Source of the DNA: Micrococcus lacusdianchii
Lineage (GTDB): Bacteria > Actinomycetota > Actinomycetes > Actinomycetales > Micrococcaceae
NCBI RefSeq assembly: GCF_023155805.1
Contig: NZ_JAKNUW010000004.1
Location: 1-64,000 of the forward strand
DNA length: 64,000 nt
Reading direction: 5' to 3'
How positions within the stretch are numbered: position 1 is the stretch's first letter; each line of letters opens with the position of its first letter. The notes beneath the pieces were generated by a model. That model made no database searches and was not told the DNA's origin. It worked only from the letters and a program-made list of their open reading frames with translations. Positions 1 to 9,990 of the stretch are shown in pieces. The translations under genes were made by a program, and so were the position numbers.

Positions 1-2610
1 TGCCGCGCCAGCGCCCTGTGGCGACTCCGCGCGGCGGCGCCGGCCGCGCGTGCGGCGTCCGGCGGCGCCCCCCGCGGGAGCGTCCGCACCCGCCGCCCGT
101 ACGGCCTCCGCGGCGGGCTCCTCCGCCTCGGAGTCCCGAGACGTCGTCGGGGCACTCGGATCCGCGGCGGCCGCCTGAGACGCGGCGGGCGCCTTCGCCT
201 CGGTCCCGGCCGGGGCCTCGTCGGACCGCGTGTCCTGCGGCTCGGCCGTCCTGTCCTGCTCCTGTCCGGGCTCCCGGCCCGCGTCCTCGGCGGCGCGACC
301 GCGGCCGCGGCGACGCCCCCGACGCTTGCGGCGCCGGCTCTCGGACTCGGCGGACCCGTCCTGCCCGTCCCGGTCCGCAGGGGCGTCCTCCGCCGCGTCG
401 GACGGCGAGGCCTCCGGTTCCACGGCGGGCGCCTCGGTCCCCGTGACCTCACCGCGCTCCTCGGCGGCCGGCTGCGGCGCCTCCTCGGCGGCCTTGCCGG
501 ACGCCTTGGCGATGGACATCAGCGCGGCGCGCGCGGCGGCCGCGCGTTCGGCGCGCTGACGCTCCTCCTCCGCCGTCTCCTCCGATGCCCCCTCGACGGG
601 CGTGCCGGCGTCGCCCTCGGCCGCGCCCCTGCGGCGCTTGCCGCGGCGGCGTCCCTCGGACTCCCCGCGCGGCTCGGCGGCCCACCTGGAGCGCTCCACC
701 GGCGTGTCCTGGATGAGGATGCCGCGGCCGGCGCAGTGCTCGCAGACCTCGGAGAACACCTCGACGAGACCGGTGCCCATGCGCTTGCGGGTCATCTGCA
801 CCAGGCCCAGGGAGGTCACCTCGGCCACCTGGTGCTTGGTGCGGTCCCGGCCCAGGCACTCCACCAGGCGGCGCAGCACCAGCTCCTGGTTGGCCTCCAG
901 GACCATGTCGATGAAGTCGATCACGATGATGCCGCCGATGTCCCGCAGGCGCAGCTGACGGACGACCTCCTCGGCCGCCTCCAGGTTGTTCTTCGTGACG
1001 GTCTCCTCGAGGTTGCCCCCCGAGCCGGTGAACTTGCCCGTGTTGACGTCGACGACGGTCATCGCCTCCGTCCGGTCGATCACCAGGGAGCCGCCGGAGG
1101 GCAGGTAGACCTTCCGCTCGAGCGCCTTGTGCAGCTGCTCGTCCACCCGGTGCGTGGCGTAGAGGTCCTCGCCGTCGTGGTCCTCCGGAACCCAGTGGTG
1201 CAGGCGGTCCAGCAGATGCGGCGCCACGTAGGTCACGTACGCCTCGATGCTGTCCCACGTGTCCTCGCCCTGGACGAGCATCGCGGAGAAGTCCTCGTTG
1301 AAGACGTCGCGGACGGTCTTGATGGTCAGGCCCGGCTCGGCGTAGAGCAGCTCGGGGGCCAGGGTCTTGGTGGAGCCGGCCCGTTCCTGGATGCCCTCCC
1401 ACTGCACGCGCAGCCGGTTGATGTCGTTCTGCAGCTCCTGCTCGGAGGTGCCCTCGGCGGCCGTGCGGACGATCACGCCGGCGTCCTGGGGCAGGTGGTC
1501 CTTGAGGATCCGCTTCAGGCGGGCGCGCTCGACGTCGGGCAGCTTCCGGGAGATGCCCGTCATGGACCCGCCCGGAACGTACACGAGGTACCGGCCGGGC
1601 AGGGAGATCTGGCTCGTCAGGCGGGCGCCCTTGTGGCCCACCGGGTCCTTCGTGACCTGCACCAGCACCGTGTCGCCCGACTTCAGGGCGTTCTCGATCT
1701 TCTTGGCCCTGCCCTCCAGCTGGGCGGCGTCCCAGTCCACTTCGCCGGCGTAGAGCACGGCGTTGCGGCCGCGGCCGATGTCCACGAAGGCGGCCTCCAT
1801 GGACGGGAGCACGTTCTGCACCTTGCCCACGTAGACGTTGCCGATCATGGAGTCCTGGGTGGTGTGGGAGACGAAGTGCTCCGCGAGCACGCCGTCCTCC
1901 AGGACCGCGATCTGGATCCGCTGGTCGCGCTGGCGGACGAGCATCTTGCGGTCCACCGACTCGCGGCGGGCCAGGAACTCGGCCTCGGTGATCACGGTGC
2001 GGCGGCGCCCGCCGGAGCGGGAGTCGCGGCGTCGCTGGCGCTTGGCCGCGAGGCGCGTGGAGCCCCTGACGCCCTGCACGGCCTCGGGGCCCGTGCTCAG
2101 CGCCTGACGCGGCGCACGCACGCGGGTGACGGTACCCTCGGGGTCCCCGTCCTCCCCGCCGGCCAGCTCCATGTCCACGGCACCGCGGCGACGACGGCGA
2201 CGCCGCCGGGAGACGGCAGGACGCTCGTCGTCCGCCGGCTCGTCGTCCTGACCGCCCTCGACCTCCGCGTCCTCGGACTCGACGCTCCGGCGGGAGCGGC
2301 GCCGCGAGGACGCGCTCTCCGACTGCAGGAGGCTCAGCACCTCCTCCGGGACCGCGAACGGGTCCGTCGGATCGAAGCGGAGACCGGCGGCCCCGTCCTC
2401 CGACACGGTCTCCTCGTCCTCCTCCGCCACGGCGTCCGGCCCCTGCCCGGCGCCCTCGTCCTGGACGTCGGCGGCCCCGCCGCGGGCGTCGGCGACGTCC
2501 GCCGCCGTCGGGTCGGGGACCCCGGTACGGGTGCGGGTCGACTCCTCGCCCGTGGTCGCCTCGTCCTGGGGCGTCGTCGTGGTGTTCTCGTCCGTGTTCT
2601 CAGCCGCCAT
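1..2610 (-). CDS. rne: Ribonuclease E/G family endoribonuclease (3' end outside window)
   Basis: Endoribonuclease of the RNase E/G family, acting in mRNA decay and rRNA/tRNA processing. The first 870 codons are visible and no stop is reached. Residues 1 to about 205 are an acidic, Arg/Ala/Asp-rich extension. An S1 RNA-binding region begins near residue 235 (MIGNVYVGKV). The catalytic aspartates are D521 (DVNTG) and D565 (IVIDFIDM). The zinc-link CEHC is at 623-626. A basic, low-complexity tail (RRRKRRGRR) follows and runs off the window. This arrangement, with the core flanked by disordered tails, is typical of actinobacterial RNase E. The ATG at 2610 is preceded by GGGAGGTG with good spacing, which fixes the start. 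The neighbour beyond the window is likely rplU/rpmA, but that is inference. Confidence 0.95.
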   Translation of the reverse strand, partial: MAAENTDENTTTTPQDEATTGEESTRTRTGVPDPTAADVADARGGAADVQDEGAGQGPDAVAEEDEETVSEDGAAGLRFDPTDPFAVPEEVLSLLQSESASSRRRSRRSVESEDAEVEGGQDDEPADDERPAVSRRRRRRRRGAVDMELAGGEDGDPEGTVTRVRAPRQALSTGPEAVQGVRGSTRLAAKRQRRRDSRSGGRRRTVITEAEFLARRESVDRKMLVRQRDQRIQIAVLEDGVLAEHFVSHTTQDSMIGNVYVGKVQNVLPSMEAAFVDIGRGRNAVLYAGEVDWDAAQLEGRAKKIENALKSGDTVLVQVTKDPVGHKGARLTSQISLPGRYLVYVPGGSMTGISRKLPDVERARLKRILKDHLPQDAGVIVRTAAEGTSEQELQNDINRLRVQWEGIQERAGSTKTLAPELLYAEPGLTIKTVRDVFNEDFSAMLVQGEDTWDSIEAYVTYVAPHLLDRLHHWVPEDHDGEDLYATHRVDEQLHKALERKVYLPSGGSLVIDRTEAMTVVDVNTGKFTGSGGNLEETVTKNNLEAAEEVVRQLRLRDIGGIIVIDFIDMVLEANQELVLRRLVECLGRDRTKHQVAEVTSLGLVQMTRKRMGTGLVEVFSEVCEHCAGRGILIQDTPVERSRWAAEPRGESEGRRRGKRRRGAAEGDAGTPVEGASEETAEEERQRAERAAAARAALMSIAKASGKAAEEAPQPAAEERGEVTGTEAPAVEPEASPSDAAEDAPADRDGQDGSAESESRRRKRRGRRRGRGRAAEDAGREPGQEQDRTAEPQDTRSDEAPAGTEAKAPAASQAAAADPSAPTTSRDSEAEEPAAEAVRAAGADAPAGGAAGRRTRGRRRRAESPQGAGAA

Positions 2611-3028
2611 GGCAGCACCTCCCGCCGACCGGCCGGCCCACACCGCCGACCGTCCGGCGACTCGCGCCCGGCACCGGCTGCGTTGCCCCACGGACGCCGT
2701 ACGTCCGGGGTGCGCCGGGAGACGGGCTCCGGGAAAGTCCTCGGGTGAACCGGGGCCGCCCCAGGGGCGGCCACGCGGAACCGCTGCGACGCGCCGTGTC
2801 GGGCCGGCTCATCGGATCCTCGCCGATCCGCGTCCGGGCCGGCCCGGGGTCTCCGGGCCCGGCGCCCTCCGGGCCATGCCCGGTCGGTCGCGTCGGCGGC
2901 GGCCTCCGTCGGGCGCGCAGCGGGCGGGGCCGCGGTGTGGGCGCGGCTCAGCCGTGGCCGATTCTCTCACACCCATCCCCGCCCGGGGCGTGCCCGCAGT
3001 GCCGGAGGGTCGGTCCTAGACTGTAGCC
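2611..3028. other. Intergenic region between divergent rne and VKOR genes
   Basis: These 418 bases hold no convincing gene. Visible elements are the rne ribosome-binding site at the left edge, a short hairpin near 2753-2772 (GCCGCCCC/GGGGCGGC), and the VKOR -10 hexamer at 3017-3022. RNase E leaders are often autoregulatory in other bacteria, so a long structured rne 5' UTR is possible, but nothing specific can be identified. Confidence 0.5.
3017..3022 (+). promoter_or_regulatory. -10 hexamer of VKOR gene (leaderless type)
   Basis: TAGACT lies exactly 6 bases before the ATG at 3029. No Shine-Dalgarno sequence can fit, so transcription probably starts at or next to the start codon. Confidence 0.6.
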
Positions 3029-3694
3029 ATGGAAGCCACCGAGACCCGGACCGTGCCCGCCCACGACGCCGACGGCGGCTCCGCCCTCCGCGGCCCCGGG
3101 CACGACCCGTCCTTCACCGCCCGGCCCCTCGGCACCGCGCTCATGCTGATCGTCACGTCGGTGATCGCCATGGTCGCCACGATCATCATCATCGTCGAGC
3201 GCTCGATCCTCACCGCGAACCCGGGCTACGTGACCAGCTGCGACATCAACCCGTGGCTGTCCTGCGGCCGCGTGATGCAGTCCTGGCAGGCCATGACGTT
3301 CGGGTTCCCGAACACGTATGTCGGCATCGTCGCCTTCTCCGTGCTGATCACGGTGGGCGTGTCCCTCCTGGCGGGCGCACGGTTCGCCCGCTGGTTCTGG
3401 CTGCTGATGAACCTGGGCATCCTGGCAGGCCTGGCCTTCGCCGCGTGGCTGTGGTTCGCGGCCGTCTACTCGATCGGCACCCTGTGCCTGTACTGCATGA
3501 TCGTGTGGGCCATGGTGATCGTGCAGACCGTGCTGATCACCTCCCGCAACCTGCAGACCGGAGCCCTGCCGGCCGACTCGCGCACCGCCTCGCTCGCGCG
3601 CGACCTGGCGTGGCCCGCGATCGTCCTGCTGTGGGTGGCCGTCTTCGCCTCCATCCTGCTCGAGCTGGGCCTGGGGGTCGTCGGCCTCGGCTGA
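3029..3694 (+). CDS. Vitamin K epoxide reductase (VKOR) family membrane protein
   Basis: Integral membrane thiol oxidoreductase that would reoxidise a DsbA-like partner using menaquinone, supporting disulfide formation outside the membrane. At 221 residues it is the usual bacterial size. Four or more hydrophobic segments are visible (about 37-57, 95-115, 122-145, 150-172). The loop cysteine pair is C71 and C79 (CDINPWLSC), and the quinone-site CxxC is C153/C156 (CLYC). The short polar N-terminus faces the cytoplasm. No DsbA fusion is present; the DsbA-like protein at 26.5 kb is a mycothiol-type cytosolic family and not an obvious partner. The gene is monocistronic and converges on ndk across a strong hairpin. 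Confidence 0.9.
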   Translation: MEATETRTVPAHDADGGSALRGPGHDPSFTARPLGTALMLIVTSVIAMVATIIIIVERSILTANPGYVTSCDINPWLSCGRVMQSWQAMTFGFPNTYVGIVAFSVLITVGVSLLAGARFARWFWLLMNLGILAGLAFAAWLWFAAVYSIGTLCLYCMIVWAMVIVQTVLITSRNLQTGALPADSRTASLARDLAWPAIVLLWVAVFASILLELGLGVVGLG

Positions 3695-3712
3695 GCGCCC
3701 CCTCCCCCAGCA

Positions 3713-3761
3713 CCACGACGACGGCGGCCCCGAGAGATCTCGGGGGCCGCCGTCGTCGTGG
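3713..3761. terminator. Bidirectional hairpin terminator between VKOR and ndk
   Basis: Arms of about 22 bp (CCACGACGACGGCGGCCCC and its complement, with one bulged base) surround a 4-base loop between two convergent genes. There is no U-tract. It carries the ACGACGACGG decamer shared with other terminators in this window. Confidence 0.85.
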
Positions 3762-3769
3762 GGACCGGA

Positions 3770-4192
3770 TCAGCCGAACCAGAGTGCGAGCTCGCGCTCG
3801 GCGGAGAGCGCCGAGTCGGAGCCGTGCACCAGGTTCTTCTGCACGCCCTCGCCCCAATCGCGGCCGAGGTCGCCGCGGATGGTGCCCGGGGCGGCGGTGG
3901 TGGGCTCGGTGGCACCGGCGAGGGATCGGACGCCCTCGACCACGCGCGAGCCTCGGACGCGCAGGGCCACGACCGGGCCCGAGCCCATGAACTCCACGAG
4001 CGGCTCGAAGAACGGCTTGCCCTCGTGCTCCTCGTAGTGCTTGACCAGCAGATCGCGCGAGGGGGTGACCATGCGCAGGTCGACGATCTCGTAGCCCTTG
4101 CGCTCAATGCGGGCGATGATCTCGCCGGTCAGGCGGCGCCGGACGCCGTCGGGCTTGACGAGGACGAGGGTCTCTTCGAGGTGGTGGGTCAC
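3770..4192 (-). CDS. ndk: Nucleoside diphosphate kinase
   Basis: Transfers the gamma phosphate of ATP to NDPs through a phospho-histidine, balancing the (d)NTP pools. At 140 residues it is full length. The N-terminal [10 protein letters not shown] strand and the catalytic H123 in NLVHGSDS are both present. The GTG start at 4192 follows AGGAGA at 8 bases. It sits downstream of ileS-folC-DUF4233 in the same direction, an arrangement common in actinobacteria, with about 80 bases between it and the DUF4233 gene that could hold its own promoter. Confidence 0.97.
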   Translation of the reverse strand: MTHHLEETLVLVKPDGVRRRLTGEIIARIERKGYEIVDLRMVTPSRDLLVKHYEEHEGKPFFEPLVEFMGSGPVVALRVRGSRVVEGVRSLAGATEPTTAAPGTIRGDLGRDWGEGVQKNLVHGSDSALSAERELALWFG

Positions 4193-4273
4193 GACACATC
4201 TCTCCTAGTGGTGGGGCGGTCCTGCTCCGACCACCCTAGTGGTCTCCGCGTCCACCCCGGGCAGGCGGGCCGG

Positions 4274-4774
4274 TCAGCCCTCGGGGTGCGCGGCCTCCCA
4301 CTCGGCCTGGGCGCGGGCCCGCTCGGCGTTCTCCCGGTCGATCTGCCCGCCCTTGGTGACGGCGTACCACCAGGTGAGGGTGAAGAGGGGCCCGATCAGG
4401 ACCATCGAGTACTCCCACAGGCTGGAGAGCACGAGGACGGCCTGGATCGCCCAGCCGATCGCGATGCCCACGGGCCGGCGCACGAGGGCGCACGTGAGCA
4501 CCGCCACCACGGCCAGGGCGGAGAACCCGACGACGATCCACGGGGCGTGCGGCTCCGCCCGGTTCAGGCCGAACAGCGTCATGCCCAGGAAGAACAGCAG
4601 CACCGCCTCGAGGCACAGCACCGTGGACGTGAACAGGGCGCGGACGGAGCGGGTCCGCCGGCGCCGCCCCGGCCGCCAGTCCCGCTGGGCGCGGGTCTCC
4701 CGGGCCGGGCGCCAGTCCTCGTGGCCGAAGCCGGGCGCGGCGTCCTCGCGGGGATCGTGCTGCGGAGTGCTCAT
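4274..4774 (-). CDS. DUF4233 domain membrane protein
   Basis: Small membrane protein of unknown function (166 residues). A basic N-terminus of about 42 residues is followed by four predicted membrane segments (about 46-70, 78-98, 101-120, 122-139) and a charged cytoplasmic tail. DUF4233 proteins sit immediately after folC in many actinobacteria, and the same linkage is seen here. The ATG overlaps the folC stop as ATGA, so translation is coupled. No catalytic motif is visible. A role tied to folate or cell-envelope metabolism would be a guess. Confidence 0.85.
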   Translation of the reverse strand: MSTPQHDPREDAAPGFGHEDWRPARETRAQRDWRPGRRRRTRSVRALFTSTVLCLEAVLLFFLGMTLFGLNRAEPHAPWIVVGFSALAVVAVLTCALVRRPVGIAIGWAIQAVLVLSSLWEYSMVLIGPLFTLTWWYAVTKGGQIDRENAERARAQAEWEAAHPEG

Positions 4775-6303
4775 CGGCGATCCTCTCCGGGGTCGCGGTC
4801 GTCCAGCAGGTCCAGGACCTCGGGGTCCACGGCATCGTCGTCCTCGTCCGCCAGCCCGACGGCGGCCAGCAGGTCCTCGGGTTCGAGGCCCCGGGCGGCC
4901 ACGGTCACGGGCCCGGCATGGGCCGGCTCCCCCAGCAGGTCCCGGACCTCGGCGGCCAGGGTGATGGAGCCGAGGACGAGCACGCCGCCGCCGGTGCCCG
5001 AGGCCAAGGCGTCGGCGCTGGTCTCCACGGCCTCCGCGCGCCCGACCGCCCACTCGAGGGCGTCGGGGACGGACTCGGTGGCGAACACGTCGTCCTCGCC
5101 CCAGCCGGCGTCCACCGCGAGCGCGGCGAGGTCCCCGGCGGGGATCGCACGGGGCGAGGCCGACTGTGTGAGGGCCACGTCCTCGACGTCGTCGCCGAAC
5201 TCCCGGTAGAGGACCTCGAGCATGCTGCGGGCGTCCTTCTCCTGGAGCACGCCGACCACGAGCACCAGGCGGGTGAAGCCGAAGGCCTCCTGCACCGCGC
5301 GGGCGGTGACGCGCACGCCCTCGGGGTTGTGCGCGGCGTCCACGATCACGGTGGGGGCGGTGCGCAGCACCTCGAGCCGGCCGGGCGAGGTCACCTGCGC
5401 GAGGCCCTCGCGCAGCAGCTCCTCGTCCAGGGGACGGGCACCGCCGCCGAGGAACGCCTCGAGCGCGGCCACGGCCACGGCCAGGTTCTCCGCCTGGTGG
5501 GCGCCGTGCAACGGCAGGAAGAGGTCGGGGTAGTCGGCGGCGAGGCCGCGCACGTCGACCTGCTGGCCGCCGACGGCCAGGCGCCGGTCCGCCACGCCGA
5601 ACTCCACGCCCTCGAAGCGGAAGGGGACGTCCGCGGCGCGGGCGGCCTCCAGCAGCACCTGGGCGGCGTCTGGGTCCTGCGCGGCGGAGACGAGGAAGCC
5701 GCCGGGCTTGACGATCCCGGCCTTCTCCTGCGCGATCTCCGCTTCCGTGTCCCCCAGCAGCTCGGTGTGGTCCAGGGAGATGGGGGTCACCACGGAGACG
5801 GCGCCGTCGGCCACGTTGGTGGCGTCCGTGATCCCGCCCAGGCCCACCTCGAGCACGACGACCTCGACGGGCTCGTCCGCGAAGACCGCGAAGCCCAGCG
5901 CAGTGACCGCCTCGAAGTAGGTCAGGCGGGGCTCCCCGGCGGCCTCCAGCTCGGCGTCGACGACCTGCACGAGGGGCAGGATCTCGTTCCACACGCGTAC
6001 GAACGTCTCGTCCGCCACGGGGGCGCCGTCGATGCTGATCCGCTCGGTGACCGAGCGCAGGTGCGGCGAGGTGTAGCGGCCGGTCCGCAGGCCGTAGGCG
6101 CGCAGCACGGCCTCGATCATCCGCGCGGTGGAGGTCTTGCCGTTGGTGCCGGTCAGGTGGATGACGGGCGCGGCATGCTGGGGGTCGCCGAGGAGGGCCA
6201 GGACGCGGCGCATGGGCTCCATGCGCGGCTCCATCCGGTTCTCCGGGGCGCGGGCCAGCAGGTCCGCGTACACGGCCTCGACGGTGTCCGGGGCGGCGCT
6301 CAT
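4771..6303 (-). CDS. folC: Bifunctional folylpolyglutamate synthase/dihydrofolate synthase
   Basis: Adds glutamate to dihydropteroate and to reduced folates (Mur-ligase superfamily, ATP-dependent). It is 510 residues, slightly long for the family because of an acidic C-terminal extension (about 440-510). The P-loop TGTNGKTST is at 51-59, and the second Mur-ligase motif ([10 protein letters not shown]) is in the C-terminal half. The ATG at 6303 overlaps the ileS stop as ATGA, and the stop overlaps the next gene in the same way, so ileS-folC-DUF4233 form one coupled operon under the ileS T-box leader. Placing folC under isoleucine-tRNA control is a by-product of that layout. Confidence 0.95.
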   Translation of the reverse strand: MSAAPDTVEAVYADLLARAPENRMEPRMEPMRRVLALLGDPQHAAPVIHLTGTNGKTSTARMIEAVLRAYGLRTGRYTSPHLRSVTERISIDGAPVADETFVRVWNEILPLVQVVDAELEAAGEPRLTYFEAVTALGFAVFADEPVEVVVLEVGLGGITDATNVADGAVSVVTPISLDHTELLGDTEAEIAQEKAGIVKPGGFLVSAAQDPDAAQVLLEAARAADVPFRFEGVEFGVADRRLAVGGQQVDVRGLAADYPDLFLPLHGAHQAENLAVAVAALEAFLGGGARPLDEELLREGLAQVTSPGRLEVLRTAPTVIVDAAHNPEGVRVTARAVQEAFGFTRLVLVVGVLQEKDARSMLEVLYREFGDDVEDVALTQSASPRAIPAGDLAALAVDAGWGEDDVFATESVPDALEWAVGRAEAVETSADALASGTGGGVLVLGSITLAAEVRDLLGEPAHAGPVTVAARGLEPEDLLAAVGLADEDDDAVDPEVLDLLDDRDPGEDRR

Positions 6304-9300
6304 GCGTCCGCCTTCGCCACGGTGACGGACACGGTGTTCATGGCGTCCTCGGCCGGATCCGTGCGGGGATCGGCGGCGCCCGAGTCCACGAGCTCGAGGT
6401 CCACGGTCAGGGTCTCCGCGGCCACGAGCTCCCGGTAGGTCTCGAGGGCCGCGATCACGGTCCCCGGGCCCTCGATGCGCGTGTGGACCCGGTCGGAGAC
6501 GTCCAGTCCGGCGTCCTTGCGCGCGGCCTGGACGGCCCGGACCACGTCCCGGGCGGTGCCCTCCGCGGCCAGCTCCGCGGTGACCTCGGTCTCGAGGACC
6601 AGGAAGCCGGCCCCGGGCAGCACGCCGACGGCGGTGCCCTCGGGCGCGCCGGTGGACACGGTGCGCAGCTCGTACAGCTCGGGGTCGAGCATGACGCTCC
6701 CGCCGTCGGCGAGCGTGACCGCGAGGCCGCCCTCGACCTCGGCGTACGCGCGGGCGTCGACCGCCTTCTTGATGAGCGGGACCTGCTTGCCGAACGCCTT
6801 GCCGAGCTCGCGGAAGTTCAGCTTCAGCTCCGTGCCGATGCCGTACTCGGCGATCGCCTCGTCCGCGAGCTCGACGAGCCGGACCTCCTTGAGGTTCAGC
6901 TCGTCCGCCACGATCTGCGCATACGTGCCCTCCAGCCCGGCGGCCTCCGGCACGACGACGGACAGCGCCGCCAGCGGCAGGCGCACCCGGCGGCCGGCCC
7001 CCTTGCGCAGGGCCGAGCCGGCCGAGCTGATGCGGCGCACGGCGTCCATGCGGGCCACGAGGGTCTCGGCTTCGGGGCCGTGCGGGAACAGGTCCGCGTC
7101 CGGGTAGTCGGTGAGGTGCACCGAGCGCCCGCCGGTGAGCCCGCGCCAGATCTCCTCCGCCACGAGCGGCAGGAGCGGGGCCGCGGCGCGGGTGAAGGCC
7201 TCCAACACCGTCCAGAGAACGTCCATGGCCGCGGTGTCCTCGGCGAAGAACCGCTCGCGCGAGCGTCGGATGTACCAGTTGGTGAGGGTGTCCATGAAGC
7301 CGCGCAGGGCGTCCGTGGCGTCCGAGACCTCGTAGGAATCCAGCGCGGTCTTGACCTCGCGGAGCATGCGTCCGGTGGCCGCCAGCACGTACTGGTCCAG
7401 CGGGTCCTCGGAGGCGTGGCGCGCAGAGGCGCGATACCCCTCGGGGCGCGCGCCGCCGTCGTGCGCGGTGTTCGCGTACAGGGAGAAGAAGTGCCACGCG
7501 TTCCAGGCCGGGAGGATCACCTGGCGGACGCCCTCACGGATGCCCTCCTCCGTGACGATCAGGTTGCCGCCGCGCAGGATGGGGCTGGCCATGAGGAACC
7601 AGCGCATGGCGTCCGCGCCGTCGCGGTCCAGCACCTCGTTGACGTCCGGGTAGTTGCGCAGGGACTTGGACATCTTCTGGCCGTCCGAGCCCAGCACGAT
7701 GCCGTGCGAGATCACGTGGGAGAACGCCGGCCGGTCGAACAGGGCGGTCGCCAGGATGTGCATGGTGTAGAACCAGCCGCGTGTCTGGCCGATGTACTCG
7801 ACGATGAAGTCCGCCGGGTTGTGCGTGGGGAACCAGTCGGCGCGCTCGAACGGGTAGTGCACCTGCGCATAGGGCATGGAGCCGGAATCGAACCAGACGT
7901 CCAGCACATCCTCCACGCGGCGCATGGTCGCGCCCGCCGCCGCGGCCTCGGGGTCCGGGTGCGGGCGGGTGAGGTCGTCCACCCACGGGCGGTGCAGGTC
8001 CACCTCGCCCTCGGCGTTGCGCGGCAGACGGCCGAAGGCCTCCTCGATCTCCGCGAGCGAGCCGTAGACCTCCTGGCGGGGGAAGTCGGGATGGTCGGAC
8101 TCCCACACCGGGATGGGCGAGCCCCAGAACCGGTTGCGGGAGATGGACCAGTCACGGGCGTTGGCCACCCACGTGCCGAACTGGCCGTGCTTGACGTTGC
8201 CGGGGATCCAGGTGATCTCCTCGTTCAGCTCGAGCATGCGTTCCTTGATCTGGGTGACCTTGACGTACCAGGACGTCACCGCGCGGTAGATCAGGGGCGT
8301 GCGGCACCGCCAGCAGTGCGGGTAGGAGTGCTCGTAGGAGGCTTCGCGGGCCACGCGGCCCAGGGCGCGCAGGGCGCGGATGATCGTGCGGTTGGCCTCG
8401 AAGACCTGCACGCCGGCGATCTCGCGCAGGTCGCCGCGCCCGACCTCCTCGCGGGCGAACAGCGGCAGGAACCGGGCACCCTCGTCCACGGAGAGCAGCA
8501 CGGGGATGCCGTTGGCCTCGCACACGCGCTGATCGTCCTCACCGTAGGCCGGCGCCTGGTGGACCACGCCGGTGCCGTCCTCGGTGGAGACATAGTCGTC
8601 CACGAGGATCCGGTGCGCGCCCTCGACGCCGAGGTCACGGCCGTTGACGGTGAAGGTCTCCCCGCGGTGGGCGTCGAACACGTCCGTGAACAGCGGCGCG
8701 TAGGCCAGGCCGCCGAGGCGGGCGCCGGGGATCGTCTCGGTGACCGCGGCGCGGGCGGCGTCGGCGTCGGCGTAGCCGAGCTCCTCGGCGTGGGCGCCCA
8801 CGAGGTCCACGGCCAGGAGGAAGCGGTCCCCGTCCGCGGTCGCGCCCTCGGGGCCGGCCGGCACCACGGCGTACTGGATCTGGGGGCCGACGGCGAGGGC
8901 CGCGTTGGTCGGCAGCGTCCAGGGCGTGGTGGTCCAGGCCAAGACGTGGACGCCGGCCAGGTGCGCGGCGAGCGCTGCGTCGGCGCCGCCGTCGGGCACG
9001 AGGGCGGGGTCCGCCGGGAGGCCGGTGATCGGGAACGTGACGGTGACCGAGGGGTCCTGGCGCATCGTGTAGACGTCGTCGTCCATGCGCAGCTCGTGGT
9101 TGGACAGCGGGGTCTCGTCGTTCCAGCAGTAGGGCAGGACGCGGAAGCCGCGGTAGGTCAGGCCCTTGCGGTGCAGCTCGGAGAAGGCCCAGATCACGGA
9201 CTCCATGAAGTCCGGGGTGAGGGTCTTGTAGTCGTTCTCGAAGTCGACCCAGCGGGCCTGGCGGGTCACGTAGTCCTGCCACTGGTCCGTGTACTTCAGG

Positions 9301-9713
9301 ACCGAGGAGCGGCAGGCGTCGTTGAACGTGTCGATGCCCATGGCCTCGATCTCGGACTTGTCCGTCATGCCCAGCTGCTTCATCGCCTCGAGCTCGGCGG
9401 GCAGGCCGTGGGTGTCCCAGCCGAAGCGGCGCTCCACGCGGCGGCCCTGCTGCGTCTGGTAGCGGGCCACGAGGTCCTTGACGTACCCGGTGAGCAGGTG
9501 GCCGTAGTGCGGCAGGCCGTTGGCGAAGGGCGGGCCGTCGTAGAAGACGAACTCGTTCTGCGAGCCGTCCTCGTTCCGGGCGGGACGCTGGTCGATCGAG
9601 GCCTGGAAGGTGCCGTCCTCGTCCCAGTACGCCAGGATGCGGCGCTCGATCTCCGGGAAGCGCGGGGAGGCGGGGGTGCGGCCGTCAGGGGCGGAGGAGG
9701 CGAGGGGGTACAC
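6300..9713 (-). CDS. ileS: Isoleucyl-tRNA synthetase (type 2, eukaryal-like)
   Basis: Charges tRNA-Ile. It is 1137 residues, with the class I signature HYGH at 69-72 in the context [12 protein letters not shown] and KMSKS at 680-684. The long form, the HYGH context and the C-terminal anticodon-binding extension place it in the type 2 group. That group generally tolerates mupirocin, so natural mupirocin tolerance is an inference worth a test. The GTG start at 9713 is preceded by AAAGGA with 5 bases spacing. That ribosome-binding site is part of the T-box leader and can be hidden by pairing upstream. Confidence 0.97.
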   Translation of the reverse strand: MYPLASSAPDGRTPASPRFPEIERRILAYWDEDGTFQASIDQRPARNEDGSQNEFVFYDGPPFANGLPHYGHLLTGYVKDLVARYQTQQGRRVERRFGWDTHGLPAELEAMKQLGMTDKSEIEAMGIDTFNDACRSSVLKYTDQWQDYVTRQARWVDFENDYKTLTPDFMESVIWAFSELHRKGLTYRGFRVLPYCWNDETPLSNHELRMDDDVYTMRQDPSVTVTFPITGLPADPALVPDGGADAALAAHLAGVHVLAWTTTPWTLPTNAALAVGPQIQYAVVPAGPEGATADGDRFLLAVDLVGAHAEELGYADADAARAAVTETIPGARLGGLAYAPLFTDVFDAHRGETFTVNGRDLGVEGAHRILVDDYVSTEDGTGVVHQAPAYGEDDQRVCEANGIPVLLSVDEGARFLPLFAREEVGRGDLREIAGVQVFEANRTIIRALRALGRVAREASYEHSYPHCWRCRTPLIYRAVTSWYVKVTQIKERMLELNEEITWIPGNVKHGQFGTWVANARDWSISRNRFWGSPIPVWESDHPDFPRQEVYGSLAEIEEAFGRLPRNAEGEVDLHRPWVDDLTRPHPDPEAAAAGATMRRVEDVLDVWFDSGSMPYAQVHYPFERADWFPTHNPADFIVEYIGQTRGWFYTMHILATALFDRPAFSHVISHGIVLGSDGQKMSKSLRNYPDVNEVLDRDGADAMRWFLMASPILRGGNLIVTEEGIREGVRQVILPAWNAWHFFSLYANTAHDGGARPEGYRASARHASEDPLDQYVLAATGRMLREVKTALDSYEVSDATDALRGFMDTLTNWYIRRSRERFFAEDTAAMDVLWTVLEAFTRAAAPLLPLVAEEIWRGLTGGRSVHLTDYPDADLFPHGPEAETLVARMDAVRRISSAGSALRKGAGRRVRLPLAALSVVVPEAAGLEGTYAQIVADELNLKEVRLVELADEAIAEYGIGTELKLNFRELGKAFGKQVPLIKKAVDARAYAEVEGGLAVTLADGGSVMLDPELYELRTVSTGAPEGTAVGVLPGAGFLVLETEVTAELAAEGTARDVVRAVQAARKDAGLDVSDRVHTRIEGPGTVIAALETYRELVAAETLTVDLELVDSGAADPRTDPAEDAMNTVSVTVAKADA

Positions 9714-9944
9714 GGGGGTCCTTTGCGTCCGGGGCGTCGGTTCCGTGCAAGGACGCCCGAGGGCCCGACCCTCCGGCCGGCCGCGGACGCGGTACCACCT
9801 TGCTTGCCGGCGTCGGGAGGTCCCCGGGGTGCTGGCCGCTTGATGACTGCTGTGACGGGCTTACCCGTCCGGTTCTACTGGGGCCGTGCGGCCCGTTCTT
9901 CCGGAGGCTCGCCGGTGATGGCCGGGTCGACGCCTGTGCCCGCC
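9714..9944 (-). promoter_or_regulatory. T-box riboswitch leader of ileS (translational type)
   Basis: Read on the minus strand, the leader carries the T-box core AGGTGGTACCGCG at 9800-9788. Upstream is a very short Stem I region with an ATC isoleucine specifier codon at 9919-9917, inside CCATCACCGG. Two exclusive pairings are visible: GCAAGG of the T-box (9803-9798) with CCTTGC (9752-9747), or TCCTT (9753-9749) with the AAGGA of the ribosome-binding site (9723-9719). Uncharged tRNA-Ile should favour the first and free the start. The layout matches actinobacterial ileS T-boxes with ultrashort Stem I. No U-tract terminator is present. Confidence 0.88.
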
Positions 9945-9950
9945 AGTGTA
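9945..9950 (-). promoter_or_regulatory. Probable -10 hexamer of the ileS T-box transcript
   Basis: TACACT on the minus strand, just upstream of the Stem I region. The -35 region is not obvious. Confidence 0.45.
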
Positions 9951-9990
9951 GTGGACGCTGCGCCGGCCCGTGGCCGCGGGCCGGAGCGGG

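Noticed and set aside
736-2748. 670-codon open frame on the plus strand
   Set aside because: It is antisense to rne and is a product of the high GC content. The opposite strand shows full RNase E/G motifs.
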